Assembly (NCBI RefSeq): GCF_020740795.1
Contig: NC_067301.1
Span: forward strand, 3,100,001-3,164,000
DNA from: Apus apus
Taxonomy: Eukaryota; Chordata; Aves; Apodiformes; Apodidae
Length of the DNA stretch: 64,000 bases
Direction: 5' to 3'
This document shows, piece by piece, positions 1-11,554 of the stretch. A program made the position numbers and the translations under genes. Positions within the stretch are counted from its first letter, which is position 1. Each line of letters starts with the position of its first letter. The notes below the pieces were generated by a model. It saw only the letters and a list, made by a program, of their open reading frames with translations, searched no databases and was not told where the DNA came from.

Positions 1-1211
1 CAGGATGTGCCAGACACTTTGCAAACACAAGGTCTGAGCTCCCAGCCCCAGGAGCAGGGCACAAACTGTACCGTGGCCAGGGGGAGAGCTTTGGGGACCA
101 GTGGCCACCAGCTTGGACCCCCACACAGGCTGCTCAACACTACTTCACCAGGCTGAAAGATCACAGGATCACAGAATCTTAGGGGTTGGAAGGGATCTGG
201 AAAGATCACCCAGTCCAACCCCCCTGCCAGAGCAGGGGCACCCAGAGCACATCCCACAGGAACGTGTCCAGGGGGGTTTGAATGTCTCCAGAGAAGGAGA
301 CTCCACAGCCTCTCTGGGCAGCCTGTCCCAGGGCTCTGTCACCCTCACAGGAAAGAAGTTCTTCCTGATCTTTACGTGGAACCTCCTGTGCTCCAGTTTG
401 CACCCACTGCCCCTTCTCCTATCACTGGACATCACTGTAAAAAGCCTGGCTCTGCCCTCCTGACACTCACCCTTGATGATGCTCCAGAGGCGAGGGCATC
501 ACCACGGGTGAAGTTCCCCTTCCCCTGCACCACCAGATCCCTCCCACCCCCCCAGGCATCCCCCCAGCTCAGCACCAACCCCAGGCAGGAACCGCAGTTA
601 CTTTTTAAAGGCCGGGCAGAAGAGGGGCTGGGGCAGGAAAAGGAAAAGGAGATGCAGCAGCATGTCCTCGCAAGCCAGATTCCTGCCCCGGGAAGGGTTA
701 AGCCATACAACACGTTTTCTGACAAGCAGGCGGATGGTATTTCAGGTTGCTCAGGACTTCACCGTCTCTCAGCTTAGGGGGGGAGGAAGAAGAAGAAGGG
801 GAAAAAAAAAAAAAACATAGCCAGGGGCCAGAGTCGTAGTTAAACAATAGCTTGAGCTAGAGGAACTCAAGATGCTGCTAAAGTAAACAGGGAGCAGCGC
901 TGGAAGCTGCGAGCACCTCAACCCTGCCCGAGCAGAGAGAAAGTTGGGAGCCAGCTCCGCAGGATGGAAAGGAGGGAAATGCCCATAAAAAGCAACCTTG
1001 AGAGATTCCCCCGGCCACAGCTGTGGGAGCTCCGGCGAGGGAGAGACTCCGCAGGCTAAAAATACATAATTACACACCAAAGCTCCAGCGCCTACAACAA
1101 AACCCACAGGAGCCCGCCCGAGAAGGCGCCTGTAGGGAGGTGGGGGGGGGGGGGGAAAAGAGACGGACCCAAAGTTTCTCCAGCCCCCCAAGCCCTTCTT
1201 TTCCCCCTTAC
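1..1211 (-). other. AGRN: AGRN intron 1 (5' part)
   Basis: This lies downstream of the AGRN exon 1 donor on the minus strand, so it is intronic. It carries a CR1 fragment at 161-475, an A/G-rich tract at 778-815 and a G run at 1141-1156. The stretch 590-770 is unique and moderately AT-rich. No reading frame resembles the next agrin exon (rest of NtA). Confidence 0.8.
161..475 (-). mobile_element. CR1 LINE fragment, minus orientation
   Basis: Read on the minus strand, this is the CR1 3' region: it ends in the AGATTCTGTGATCC-type tail, preceded by the 'GATCTTTCCAGATCCCTTCC' and 'CAGGCTGCCCAGAGAGG' segments seen in other copies here. It is 5'-truncated, as is usual for CR1. It lies inside AGRN intron 1. 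Confidence 0.85.
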
Positions 1212-1403
1212 CTTGCAGGAATAGGTGTGGTGCACCGGGTCCACGTTCATGATCTCCTCCACCGTCCCCGTCAACACCACGTTGGCCTCTTCCTCCCTCC
1301 GCTCCAGCTCCCGCTCCGGGCAGGTCGCCCCGCAACCCATCAGGGCCACCAACAAGCCCAGTAGGGCCAGTAGCCCCAGTTCACCCACCGTTCGCCTTCC
1401 CAT
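1212..1403 (-). CDS. AGRN: Agrin, first coding exon (signal peptide and start of NtA domain); partial gene
   Basis: This exon encodes the N-terminus of agrin, the secreted basement-membrane heparan-sulfate proteoglycan that organises acetylcholine receptors at the neuromuscular junction. The ATG is at 1403 on the minus strand. It gives 64 codons: a short basic start (MGRR), a leucine-rich signal-peptide core (about residues 9-24), then [20 protein letters not shown] and the segment through [11 protein letters not shown], which matches the start of the laminin-binding NtA domain as I know it from chicken agrin. The exon ends in AAG at 1212 followed by a consensus donor (GTAAGG, plus-strand CCTTAC at 1206-1211), so it is spliced in phase 0 to an exon outside the window; none of the next NtA sequence is found in 1-1211. 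An open frame extends upstream only through a GTG, so ATG 1403 is the start. Identification is by recognition, not by a search. This is the secreted NtA-form exon rather than the transmembrane TN form. Confidence 0.93.
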
Positions 1404-1534
1404 CGCCCCCTCCCCACCCACCCACCCCCCCCCGCCGGTTCTTTAGCCCCCCGGGCAGACCCCAGGGAAGCGGGCAGACAAAGCCAAGCCGGCTCGCAGG
1501 CGCAGAGAGAAGGGCTACTTTTGTTCCGAGGAGG

Positions 1535-1640
1535 TGAAAAAGGAGGAAAGAAAGAGAGAGAGAGAGGGAGGGAGGCGGGGAGGGGAGAGCAGGGGAGGGG
1601 AGAAGGAGGAAAATCCCAAGAGGAGGAGGAGGAGGAGGAG
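1535..1640. repeat. Polypurine tract (GA-rich) upstream of AGRN
   Basis: About 100 bp is almost entirely A/G on the plus strand (C/T on the AGRN strand), with GAGA, GGGA and GGA repeats. It sits 130-240 bp upstream of the AGRN start codon, so it is probably 5'UTR or core promoter. Such tracts can adopt triplex structures and commonly bind GAGA/MAZ/SP-type factors; that role is inferred. Confidence 0.7.
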
Positions 1641-1702
1641 ATATCTCCCGGCCGCGGAGAAGCTCTCGGTCCTCTGCCTTGCCCCTGTAAGAAAGCCCGC
1701 AG

Positions 1703-1710
1703 ATTTGCAT
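1703..1710 (-). promoter_or_regulatory. Octamer motif (ATGCAAAT) in AGRN upstream region
   Basis: A perfect POU/octamer motif reads ATGCAAAT on the AGRN strand, about 300 bp upstream of its ATG. It lies in a short AT-richer island within otherwise GC-rich DNA. Function is inferred. Confidence 0.35.
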
Positions 1711-1938
1711 GTAATCTGAATTGCTGATAAGGAGGGAGCGGGGGATAGGGGGGGAAAAGAGGAGGAGGAGGAGGAGGGAGGCAGCCCTGCTGCCGGCTCT
1801 GCGGGCAGAGCTGCCCAGCACGCCCCCCCCAGGAAAGGGACCTCGCATCGGGTTAATGGATAATCAGCGCGACAACGTGAGGAGACTTTTAAAGGTGTAG
1901 GGACGGCTGAGCCAGCAGCAGCAGCAGCATCTGTCCTG

Positions 1939-1983
1939 CCCGGAGCCCCCCAACCCTGCCCGGAGCCCCCCAACCCTGCCCGC
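1939..1983. repeat. Tandem duplication, about 23 bp x 2
   Basis: The unit CCCGGAGCCCCCCAACCCTG occurs twice in tandem in the AGRN upstream GC-rich region. Confidence 0.75.
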
Positions 1984-2114
1984 TCTCCCCTAGTCCCGCC
2001 CCGGACCCCATCAGCCCTGCCTGGTCCCCTCCTGCCACGGCCCAGACTCCCCCAAGCCCATGCCTGGGACCCCCAACCCTGCCCCGTCACCCCCCAGCCT
2101 TACCCTGAACCCCC

Positions 2115-2192
2115 CCAGCCCCGTCCCGGGGTCCCCTTCCCTGCCCGGACCCCCCCAGCCCCGTCCCGGGGTCCCCTTCCCAGCCCGGACCC
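2115..2192. repeat. Tandem duplication, about 40 bp x 2
   Basis: A unit of about 40 bp containing CCCCGTCCCGGGGTCCCC occurs twice with a few mismatches. Confidence 0.7.
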
Positions 2193-2560
2193 CCCAGCCC
2201 TGGGGCAGCTGCAGGAAGGGGTCAGATCCTGGTGCTTCCCTCCCTGCCACCCCCAGCTCCCCCTGGGCGTTATCCCGGGATACTCCCCTCGGGATATTTC
2301 CCTTCTCCCTCTGGGGAAGCGGAGCTCCGGGCTGGCCCGGCTCGGCACGGCTCCATCCCGTGTCACCCGTGCCTGCTCTGGCACCAGTGACCAGGGGATG
2401 CTGGTGCTCAGGGGCTGGCAGAGCCACCCGTGTCTGTGTCTGCCCCGGCAGCTCTGTGACCCTCCTGCCCTGGGCTTTCTCCAGGGACTGGACAGCAATT
2501 TTTCCAGATGTCACGTGCAATGACTGCAGAGAGAAAATGAAAAGTTAAGTGGCACCAGTG

Positions 2561-5500
2561 GGGTGATAGTGTTTCTGCCCTCCATAAATTAGCCATCCCC
2601 CTGGAGGCATTTTACAAGGCTGTTTTACTTGATGGCCCTAAACAAATCCTGTTTGTGACCCCGGGCCCAGCTGGTGAATCCCCAGTCACCAGCTGAAGTT
2701 TAACCACAACGATTCCACCATGTCAAGGATATGACATGTCCCATGTCCTTCTCTGATGAGCCCGTGTCACTGCACAGCAGCATCCTGTGTTGTGAGGCTC
2801 TCCATCCACCCATCCATCCATCCATCCATCCATCCACCCATCCATCCATCCATCCCTCCATCCATCCATCCACCCATCCATCCATCCATCCATCCATCCA
2901 TCCATCCATCCATCCATCCATCCATCCATCCATCCCATTTGTCCTCCAAGTTTTGGGCAGTGCTATTTTTCCCCTGCAACTCTGGATGTGCCAACCCTTT
3001 CTTCTCTCCCCTGGAATTAAACAGACTTTAACTACAAGCCAGGAAGAAATGAATCTTCCTGAGTGTCCCAGTGCTGTCCCAGCCTGCCTCCTACCCTGAA
3101 GAGGACAAAATACCAGAGATTGCATAAATCTGTCTGGAGATCTCACCACTGCTGTGGGTTTTACAGGGAAGGCACCACTGTATATAGTCTGTCTTAAGCC
3201 CTGCACTTGGCATCTCCACAGTGAGTCTGGTCTCAACACTGTTCTTGGAAATTCCACACCCTCTCCCAGCTCCCCTTCTGCTCAGAGCTTCCGTGTCTGT
3301 CCCCTAAAACTGAATTCCCAGTTCAGCACCTGAGGAAGGTTGCCTGTTCACAAGGATGCAGGGTTTAATCACCTCAGTGAGGACTTCGGGGAGGGGATTT
3401 TCAGAAGAAAGTGGCCCACGACATACCCAGGTCTGTGGGAAACCTGGGGTTACCTGCCTAAACCTGCTGTCCCTCTCCTGCAGAAACCCCAGGGAGGGAT
3501 GGGTCCCTCTGTCCTCCCCGGTGCCACGGGGGAGCAGGACACACAAAGTCAGGTTTTCTACTTGTGACAACCAAAAAGCTCCACCAAAACCTATGGTTTC
3601 TGGATGAGGAGCAAGGGAGGAGCATTCACCCGCAGTGGGAAGAGTCTGTCTCAAGCCAAGAGCAAAACAGGGTCCAAGCTCTGCAGCCATCCCTGTGACA
3701 CAGGGAGGTTTAGCACAAAGGGCTCAGTTATTACGTTGCTGCTGGGATCAACTCAAGCAATCAGCTAAAAATATTTCCGGGCCTGGCAGATTATTTTGTT
3801 GCTATTTTAATTATTAATTTTTCCCATATTCCTCGAGCCCTGCTCAGCTGTAAATCACAGAAACAACCTCCGTGCAAGGTGGGAGAAACCAGCTGCCACC
3901 TTCTGCTCCCACACTTGGTGGAGAGGAGAGGGGAAGAATTATTTACTCTGTGTTTCTACTATTTTCTGTTGGTTAGTTGTCTCCTTCTAGCCCCACCCCA
4001 CCATCTGCTTTCAAAGCTGTGAAGAGAGAAATGGATTTCACAGGCCTTTCTGAGATATTTACCCCCCTTATAGTCTGGTTCTTGGAATGGATTCACTCAG
4101 CTTTGTGGCCTTCCCAGTGGAGGTGCCCCAAAGTCCCCCAGGATCTTGACTCTCCTGTCCATGGGCAGGTTTCAGAAGGAGAAGGCAGTTGTTGTTTTTA
4201 AAGGACAGCACCAAAAGGCAAGAGAAGCAGCACAGTCCCCCCGAGCACCCCTCTTAGGGAGCCACACATTCCCACAGGGGATCGCTCTACTCCATCCCGA
4301 CAAGAGGATCAACTGGCCAAGAAGCTGACAATGCTGTGGGAAAAGTGCAAGCAACTATTTGGCAAATCCGTGCACAAAATAAATAAATGGTGTAGCTGAC
4401 AAAAAGCCACCATCAATCACTAGGGTTTGTCCAGGCTCTTGACAGGACAGCTATTGTGAACCTGGCGCTCCCAAAAACTTCCTCTGAGCTCAGCTGATGA
4501 GGGAAGGAGCTCAGAGCTCAGTCAGCCCCTGGAAAATCAAGAGATCTTGGAAAACTGACAAGGATTTATGTCCTGTTTGCTTTCTGACACCTCTACACCT
4601 GCTGGTTTGGCATCTCCAAGGCTGGCTGGTAGGTGGGACCTAAAATTTGGAGGGAGAGGAGATTGGGAGGAAAGGAGATGGAGAGCACCGTGATGCTTTC
4701 AATGAGGTGGTTCCAGCAGCCTGTGGTTCCATCCTCTGGTGCTGGGACCATTTCTTGCACTGAGCAACCCTGACTTTAGCCCCTGCTTTAGCTCCCAGCC
4801 CTCCTCACACTCTGGTGGTGTCCGTGGCCTTCCTCACACACCGGGAGTTGGCATTTCCTGGGAGAAGCTGTGCCCGGTGGGGGCTCTTCCCTCCACGTCA
4901 GCGACTGGACCTTGGAAGGATTTTTCCAAAGAGCACAATGCAAATGAGCTTCTTTTCAGGTGGGGCTGAGTAACTCGGGAAAGGCCCCTCCTTTTCCTTG
5001 CCCCCCTGGGAATGACAGTGCAGCCCCTCCTGCTGCGCTCAGCAGTGTCACCCAGCACCTCTCTGCCGGTTGGAGCCCGGAGCACTTCCCTTCCCAGGTT
5101 ATTTGTTAGCACAGCTCTCAGCCAAGGCTGTCACAAGCCTTCATGCTCTGGCTGCTTCCCTCAGTGGGGCCCTGGTGTCTGTGGGCTCAGTGGGGGCTGA
5201 GAGCAGAGCCTTGAAGGTGTCTCAGGGTGGGTCCCACCCCGGGGTGGCGGCAGCTGCGGTATCGGGAGGTACAGGGTAAACACCTCTGTCTGCTCACCTG
5301 ACAGTGAGTGGAGGGGCTGAGAGCAGGGCCCTGCTTTCACACTGGAATGGCACACACGTCAGAGCGGGAAACCCACAAGGTTTGAGGCCAAACCTCCAAA
5401 GCAAATAAAAGACCTGGGCAAACAGGCTGGCAAAGTGAAACGGAGCCCGACGTGAATGGGAAACGCTTCCCCAGGGGTGAGAAACTGTCCCCGTTCCTGC

Positions 5501-5989
5501 TGGGGTTGGCCCCTGATTTCTTCACTTGCCTCTACACCCCCCTGGCTGGTTTTTCTGCTCCGAGACTCTCTATCTCTGATAAGCTCCGAGACATGTTTTA
5601 ATGTGGGGGGGTTTCCCCCCCCCCCCCCATTTTTCCTTTTTAAGTCGATCCCTCTCGGTGGTTTCTGACATTGTCAAATGGCTTTTGTGTCCTGGCAGGA
5701 AAGCCCTTGATGTAGCTGCAGAGCAGCTGCTAACAAGTTGCCCCTGGGATCCCACATCTAGGAGGCTGTCTGCCTGGATAATGATTTTCAAATAAGTAAA
5801 TCTATTAATGAGATCCCAGTGGGAGCAGGGCTGAGGCTGAGGAGCAGCTCCCTGTCAGCAGCCACCCCCCCCCAGGAGGGGCTTTGTGCCACCACCTGCA
5901 CAGCCCCTTCCCCTTCCCTGAGGGGGAAGACAAGGAGCAGACAGGGATCTGGCAGGTGCTCTGGACGGGCTCAAGAGGTGAATTCAAGA
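2561..5989. other. Intergenic, no gene seen (contains a CATC microsatellite)
   Basis: No supported gene. It contains the tetranucleotide array at 2801-2936, an AT-rich block at 3755-3860 with homeodomain-like TTTTAATTATTAATT, RBPJ-type octamers at 3434-3441 and 4335-4342 (plus) and 4269-4276 (minus), and a G7/C14 stretch at 5605-5632. Open frames here are short and unconserved-looking. Confidence 0.6.
2801..2936. repeat. (CATC)n microsatellite, about 34 units
   Basis: 136 bp of CATC repeats with interruptions at several points (CACC and CCTC variants). It is open in several frames (HPSI/MDGW repeats), which is a by-product of the repeat. Confidence 0.95.
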
Positions 5990-6105
5990 ATAGAATCATC
6001 GAGTCTTTTTTGGTTGGAAAAGACCTCTCAGGTCATCAAGTCCCACCGCTCCCCCGGCACTGCCAAGGCCACCACTAAAACATGTCCCTCAGCACCACAG
6101 CTTTT
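5990..6105 (-). mobile_element. CR1 LINE 3'-end fragment, minus orientation
   Basis: On the minus strand it reads as the CR1 3' end: '...GTGGTGCTGAGGGACATG' like sequence, a GATGACCTGAGAGGTCTTTTCC segment, then ATGATTCTA. About 115 bp. Confidence 0.85.
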
Positions 6106-7865
6106 AAAGGTCAGTCTCTTCCTTCCCAGGTCAGGATGCCAGGCTCAGTCCTGAGTTAAAAATTCACAACTAGTCTTTGCTCCACAACTGAGGAGCCACT
6201 GGGATCCAAGCTTTTCTCAACAGCCTGCTCCTAAACCTTCAGCTTCAAAACCAGGAGAGTGTGCTGAGATTTGCACCTATTCCCAGACACCCACGTGAGC
6301 CAAGCCCTACATCTCACACAGATGGGTGCTTTTCCCTCCCTCCCTGTGCCCTCACTTGGTTTGTACCACCTTTCCTGGGGGCAAAGATGGGCTTGGTTTA
6401 GCATCACGAGAGGGACAGGGTGTCAGCACAGGGCACACACACCCCCCCCAGGTGCCTTCTTGCTGTGCTTTCAGCAACCATGAACCTCCAGCATGGTTCA
6501 GGACTTAGCCTAGCAACCTCCCAGCTTAGAGGCAAAAGCATCCAGTGAACCACAATGACTCTTATAATTAAAATAAAAAGCAGGAAAAGAAAAAGAAAAA
6601 CAAAAAAGAAAGAAAGAAGAAGAGAGAAAGAAGCAGAAGGAAAATTCAGCGTGAACTTCAGGGCAAATGATCCTCCATTATCAAATCCCATCTTCAAAAG
6701 TGCATGGGGCTAATTGAATTACTCTTGCTGGATTTCTATGTAGCCATGAAGGCTTCTTAATGTGGATTGATGGCATCAATCTGCTCTCCATTGAGGAAAA
6801 AGTGAACGCTGGCCCTTGACATCTATCTTTCTTTCCAGAAATCCCACCTAACTGGATGTCTCCCTAGGCCACTTCCAAGAGAAAGATGTCTCTATCCATT
6901 ACCCCTGACATGGAGCAGCAAAAGGAAGTGAGGTCCGTTCACATCTAATTACTCCCACTCCTGGATTTATTACAATCATGCCAGGATTAATTGAGAAAGT
7001 AAAAATGCTTAGTTAGGTGATCAGTCTTCTCTGAGTTACTTACCTTGTCACTGGCTAATAACTGTAAAATAAAAATGCCCCTCTCTGCTGCATCTCAGCA
7101 AATGGATTTCTGTAATACATTGCTAAGAATCTTTAAAAGGCATTTGAAAGCAGTGAGGAGACAAATTGGATTAGCTGGAGAGAAAGTGCAACCCAAGCAC
7201 TTTTTTTTTTTTCATCACCATAAAGTAAAAATTCCAGCTCTCCAAGGCTGGGGGGGTTGGGGGTGACACAGAAGCAGTGCCCACCCCTGGGGGAGGCTTT
7301 GGCAGGGGGGCCATGGGCACAGTGGTGGAGGGGGTGAAAACCATTCTGAGTGAAATACAGAGAGTCCTTCCTGGGTTTCCAAGTTGGTTTTGCCAAAAGA
7401 GACACACGCTCTGAGGTAAGAGAGGTTGGGGGTTTTGCCCACCTGGAGCTGGATGTGCAGTTGCTGCTCTCCTCTTGCCCACCTCCCACCACTGGTTGCC
7501 CCAGGGTGTCCTGAGGAGCCAGGGTGGCTGTTCTGGTTTAGATCTCCCAGCCAGTGAGGCCTGGGCTTCCCCCTGATGGCCACCCCACCTCCAGACAGCT
7601 GGAAGGATGTGACTGTCTTTGAGATCAGACCCCTCTCCCTGTCCAGTCTGGCCCAACCTTTACTGCAGGAAGCAGTAAACATCACACACAGTGTTTATAA
7701 CCCAGCCTCCTTCTTCCACAAAATCTTCCCTGAGAGAAGATCCCATTTTCCTTCTACAACAAGCTCTTCAAAACAACAAGGACCCAGGAGCTCCCCCAGC
7801 CTGGGCAGTCCAAGTTCCCACTGATCACATCCCCTGGCCCAGGTCACACCAGCCCTCAACGTGCC
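6106..7865. other. Intergenic, no gene; AT-rich unique block
   Basis: No supported gene. A purine-rich low-complexity tract lies at 6570-6645. 6700-7190 is unusually AT-rich, non-repetitive sequence with many homeodomain-type TAAT cores (CTAATTGAATTA, GATTAATTGA, CTAATTAC), and is a candidate regulatory block. A T12 run is at 7201-7212. Confidence 0.55.
6570..6645. repeat. A/G-rich low-complexity tract
   Basis: A purine-rich simple repeat with AAAG, GAAA and GAAGA units. Confidence 0.75.
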
Positions 7866-7917
7866 AGGGTGTGATCTTTAAGGTCCTTCCCAACCCAAAT
7901 TATTTGATTATTCTATG
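7866..7917 (+). mobile_element. CR1 LINE extreme 3' end, plus orientation
   Basis: About 50 bp: GTGATCTTTAAGGTCCTTCC, then CCAACCCAAA, ending in GATTATTCTATGGAA. This is the CR1 terminus with an ATTCTATG octamer. A second CR1 copy begins directly after it. Confidence 0.75.
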
Positions 7918-8136
7918 GAATTTGATATTAGGAAAAACATTTCCACTATGAGGGTGGTGAGAGCCTGGCCCAGGTTGCCCAGGGAAGCTGTGGCTGCCCC
8001 ATCCCTGGCAGTGTTGAAGGGCAGGTTGGATGGGGCTTGGAGCAACCTGGGCTGGTGGGAGGTGTCCCTGCCCATGCAGGGGGTTGGGACTGGATGATCT
8101 TTAAGGTGCCTTCCAACCCAAACCAGTCTGGGATTC
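7918..8136 (+). mobile_element. CR1 LINE fragment, plus orientation, abutting another CR1 tail
   Basis: It starts at TTGATATTAGGAAAAACATT, runs through the GGTTGCCCAGGGAAGCTGTG and CTTCCAACCCAAACC segments and ends at TGGGATTC. It is about 220 bp, 5'-truncated and inserted immediately after the tail of the preceding CR1 end. Confidence 0.88.
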
Positions 8137-9384
8137 CAAGCCAGCAGGGTCCAGCTGCAAACACTGGGTGCCAAGGGCTGGGGGAGAGGCAGGTCCTGCC
8201 TGTGTCCTGCTGCAGGCTGGAGCCAGAGGCCACAAAGCCTTCAGATCCCTCCTTGAACAGAAAGCCTTGAGGCTGCTGGGAAGCTGGACTCGAGCTGAAA
8301 GAGAAGAGATTAACATTCAGGACATGCAGGGATTGGGGTTTTTTTTCCTTTCCCTCCCTTTTTTGAGGAGCGAGGAGCCAAGGTTTTAGCACTTGGTTAG
8401 AGGGCCCTTGGCAACCCCTGCAGAGCTGCTGGCAGCCAGAGCTGCTGCCCAGCTCCTCTCCTGGGCTGCTCTGACAAAAGGTCTGCGTGGTGCCCAGGCT
8501 GGAATGCCCACAGGCCAGCAGGGAGGGCCCAAACCCTCCCTGCTTGTGGTTTCACACTCCCCTAAACCCATTTCATAGTTAAAGGCAGGATTTATTGGAC
8601 CAGACTCTCAGGGAGATGGAGGCTTTTGTGTTGAATTTTATCCAAAACAGTTAATGCAGCTGCTGCAGTTGTCATTAGCATGGGCAGGAGAGAGAGAAAA
8701 GAAAAAAATAAAAGACATTGAAACTACCAGCTCTTAAAAGATTTCTTCTTCTCTCTGAAAATCAATTGCTTGGTGCTCACACATAGAATGACCAGGAGAT
8801 ATTTCATCCTCTCCGTGCCCAGCTGGGAGAAGGCAGCCCTGGGGGGTGCTGCCTGCCCTGCATCTCCCAGAGATCTCCTTTTTGTTCCTTATTCTGTGCA
8901 CACCCCCCAGCAGGGACCCGGGCTGAGTTAACCTCTTGCTGCCTGCTCTCCCGTGGCCAAGTGAAGTGCTGCTGCTGAGAGGGAGCAGGGCCACCCAGCA
9001 AGTCCCTGCCCTTCTTGGTCTTACCTTTCCCTGGTGTAAATTGGAGAGAACATCAAGGCCCCTCCATCCCTGTGGGCAGCTGGGTCTCCTGCTTCAGTCC
9101 CCCTTGCACCAGACTTTCAAACCCAGCAATATCCCAAACATCACTTGACATCCTTCTCCATCAGGTATTTGTTTGTGCCTGCAGGTGATGGGCTGGGCAG
9201 GCTGGGGCAGGTCCTGTGTGCCCAGATTAGCACCTCCTGCCTGAATTCAGGTCATGCAGGGAGATGGGGCAGGAGAGTCAGGGCTGGGATGAGTGGGATC
9301 CTGGTAGGAATCCCTCCCCACTGATGGTGCAGCTGGGAGTCCTGCAGCTGGAGGGCATTGCCAGAGCAATTCCCAGCTGATGGG
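8137..9384. other. Intergenic, no gene seen
   Basis: No supported gene. 8575-8780 is AT-richer, with an E-box pair (GCAGCTGCTGCAG) and an A/G-rich tract. The rest is unremarkable unique sequence. Confidence 0.55.
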
Positions 9385-9575
9385 CATAGAATGGTTTGGG
9401 TTGGAAGGGATCCTAAGGATCATCTTATTTCAAACCCCCCTGCATGAGCAAGGACACCTCCCACCAGCCCAGGTTGCTCCAAGCCCCATCCAACCTGCCC
9501 TTCAACACTGCCAGGGATGGGGCAGCCACAGCTTCCCTGGGCAACCTGGGCCAGGGTCTCACCAGCAACACAGTC
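9385..9575 (-). mobile_element. CR1 LINE fragment, minus orientation
   Basis: Begins with ATAGAATGGTTTGGGTTGG (reverse of the CR1 3' end) and includes the CAAGCCCCATCCAACCTGCC and GCAGCCACAGCTTCCCTGGG segments shared with the 8.0, 16.8, 50.3 and 55.1 kb copies. Confidence 0.88.
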
Positions 9576-10527
9576 AAAGAGGATGGAGGCTGGAGGAAGG
9601 CAGCCAAGTGACCCTGCCCTGGCACCTCATGGGCTCTCCAGAACTCTCCCTTCCCTGAATCTCTCTGCTGGATGCACTGCAAAGAGCTGAATCCAACTAA
9701 AAGGCCTGGTGTCATCAAAAAGTGACACGAGGAGGAGAGAAAAATTAGCTGCAAAAGCAAAAGGGGAGAGTCAGCATCATGTGCTGCACCAGGTTGTGAT
9801 GGATGGCCACAGCATTCCCGGCAGAGATCCTGGGCTTTGGCAGACCCCAGCAATTCCAGCCTGACCAGAGCAATTGCAGCCCCCACCACACTGAGGTATT
9901 TGAGAGCTAAACCCCCCCGTGACACCTTGTTTTCATCACCACTGCTCCACCGAGCAGCTTGAGCACTGGGGTGTGTGCCCTGCTCAGCCCTAGGAAGCCC
10001 CAGCAACCCTCAGGGACTGACCCCAGCCCCTGCAGGACATCTGGGACCCAACAGCAGCCAGAAAGATCCCTCCCACCACCTTTGCTAATCCAGGTGTCCT
10101 GGAGCACAGCAGGTCCCAGGGCAGCACCCTCCACAGCCACCCAGAGGAGGAGAAGAGCCTGCTGAGGTGGGTGCACAACCATGGGATGGCTGCAGGAGAA
10201 GATTCCAGGCAAGATTCCTGCCAAGGCGACTCAGCTTTGCTGCAGGGAGCAGGAAGAGAGCCAAGGAGCCCAACGCAGCAGGGCTGGGGACTGAGCTTCC
10301 ATATATTGTGTCACCTACTTAGGACCTGTCAGGGGAACCACATTCTGGCTCCCTTTGGCACAGCCTTGCAATTAAGCAAAGTGCTGGAGTGAATTGCAGC
10401 CTCATCCATTAGGGCTCATCTGACTCAGGCACTGTCTGCTCCCCCTTGAGCTGCATTTGGGAGATTGGTTTCTTCAGGAGACAAAGAAGAGGAAAGGATG
10501 AAGTCTGTGCAAGGGGAAAGAAAGGAT

Positions 10528-10548
10528 CACACACACACACACACACAC
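10528..10548. repeat. (CA)n microsatellite
   Basis: An uninterrupted dinucleotide run of about 10 units. Confidence 0.95.
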
Positions 10549-11493
10549 CCCATAGCAAACCAAGGTTCCCAGCCCCAGGCTGGTTTTTGGCTCTGTAACA
10601 GCTGAAGGGAGCTCACTGCAGACTGGTGCAATGTGGCAAAAAAAAACATGGCAATGTTTTCAGGCAGGTAAAACAGGCAGGGAGACAAATGCAGGTGATG
10701 CTGAAGCAGAAGGTATTGCCTGTTCCTGCTGGGGGTCCCTTCCAGGGCAGCACCAGCTCCCCCCAGGTGGGGAGTCCTGGGTGATGCTGAGTGACCACAC
10801 AGCCCAGGAGTGCCTCAGCCCTGCAGTGGTGGGGGGGGATGAGAGCCCCACCTTGCCCTCACATCAGATGGCTGGTACAGAAAAACCAAGTCCTGTTCTT
10901 TTCCTGTAGTCATAAAAGTTCTCTTTGTTAGGCAATAGCTGGAAAACAGCTGCTCCCGAGCTGAGGGCTTGTTCAGACACATAATCCTGGCTGAGGAGCC
11001 AGGCAGGGTGAACAGCTTGGTGCTAGGATCTTAAAACCAAGCAGCTCCTGGTGTCCAGGCTGTATCCATGTGCCTGTGCTACCAGCTGCCAAGCTGGAGG
11101 CAGCCTGGGCAGTGCAGACACTCACTGCTGGCTGCCAGGGGCACCCCTGCCCAGGGGGGGCTGGGCTGGTGGGGAAGGGCAGGGCTGGAGATGTGGGCAG
11201 GAAGGAGGCCCCTTTAGGCAGACCTGCTCTGGGGCTGGAGGAGCTCCCTCCAGCCACTGCTCAGGAAGGTTCCTGGCTCTTCTCACCCCCTGACCACATC
11301 TTATTTACTGGATGGCCAGTGGGGTAGGACTGAATTAAAACTTGATATAATAGCAGGCAGAACTGGAGCAGAGCCAGAAGGTTTGTCCTAAGTCTTTGGG
11401 GAGGAGAAGGTAGGAGAAGCTAATCAGGCTTGTTGCCCTTGGTTTAGGAGTTCAAATCAAAGTTCAGGCCTGGGAGCAGAGATTTGCCCAGCT

Positions 11494-11554
11494 CTTACTT
11501 ATAGCTCTTATGAGTCTTAGTTACTTATAGCTCCTATAAGTCTTACTTATAGTC
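11494..11554. repeat. Short tandem repeat, CTTACTTATAGCTC units
   Basis: CTTACTTATAGCTCTTATGA is followed by a diverged second copy (TTACTTATAGCTCCTATAAG) and a partial third (CTTACTTATAG). Confidence 0.75.

Larger units (their letters stand above)
1404..2560 (-). promoter_or_regulatory. AGRN: AGRN 5'UTR/promoter region, GC-rich
   Basis: This is the sequence upstream of the AGRN start codon on the minus strand. It is GC-rich with many C/G runs. No TATA box at a convincing distance is visible. Features seen are a long purine tract (1535-1640), a perfect octamer motif ATTTGCAT at 1703-1710 (about 300 bp upstream of the ATG), a GATA-like CTGATAAG at 1722-1729, and short direct repeats at 1939-1980 and 2115-2190. 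The transcription start cannot be placed from sequence alone. Confidence 0.6.

Noticed and set aside
1404..1421. N-terminal extension of AGRN from GTG 1421
   Set aside because: Not an ATG; ATG 1403 starts a typical signal peptide.
2723..3257. [16 protein letters not shown] repeat proteins
   Set aside because: Translation of the CATC microsatellite on both strands; no flanking domain.
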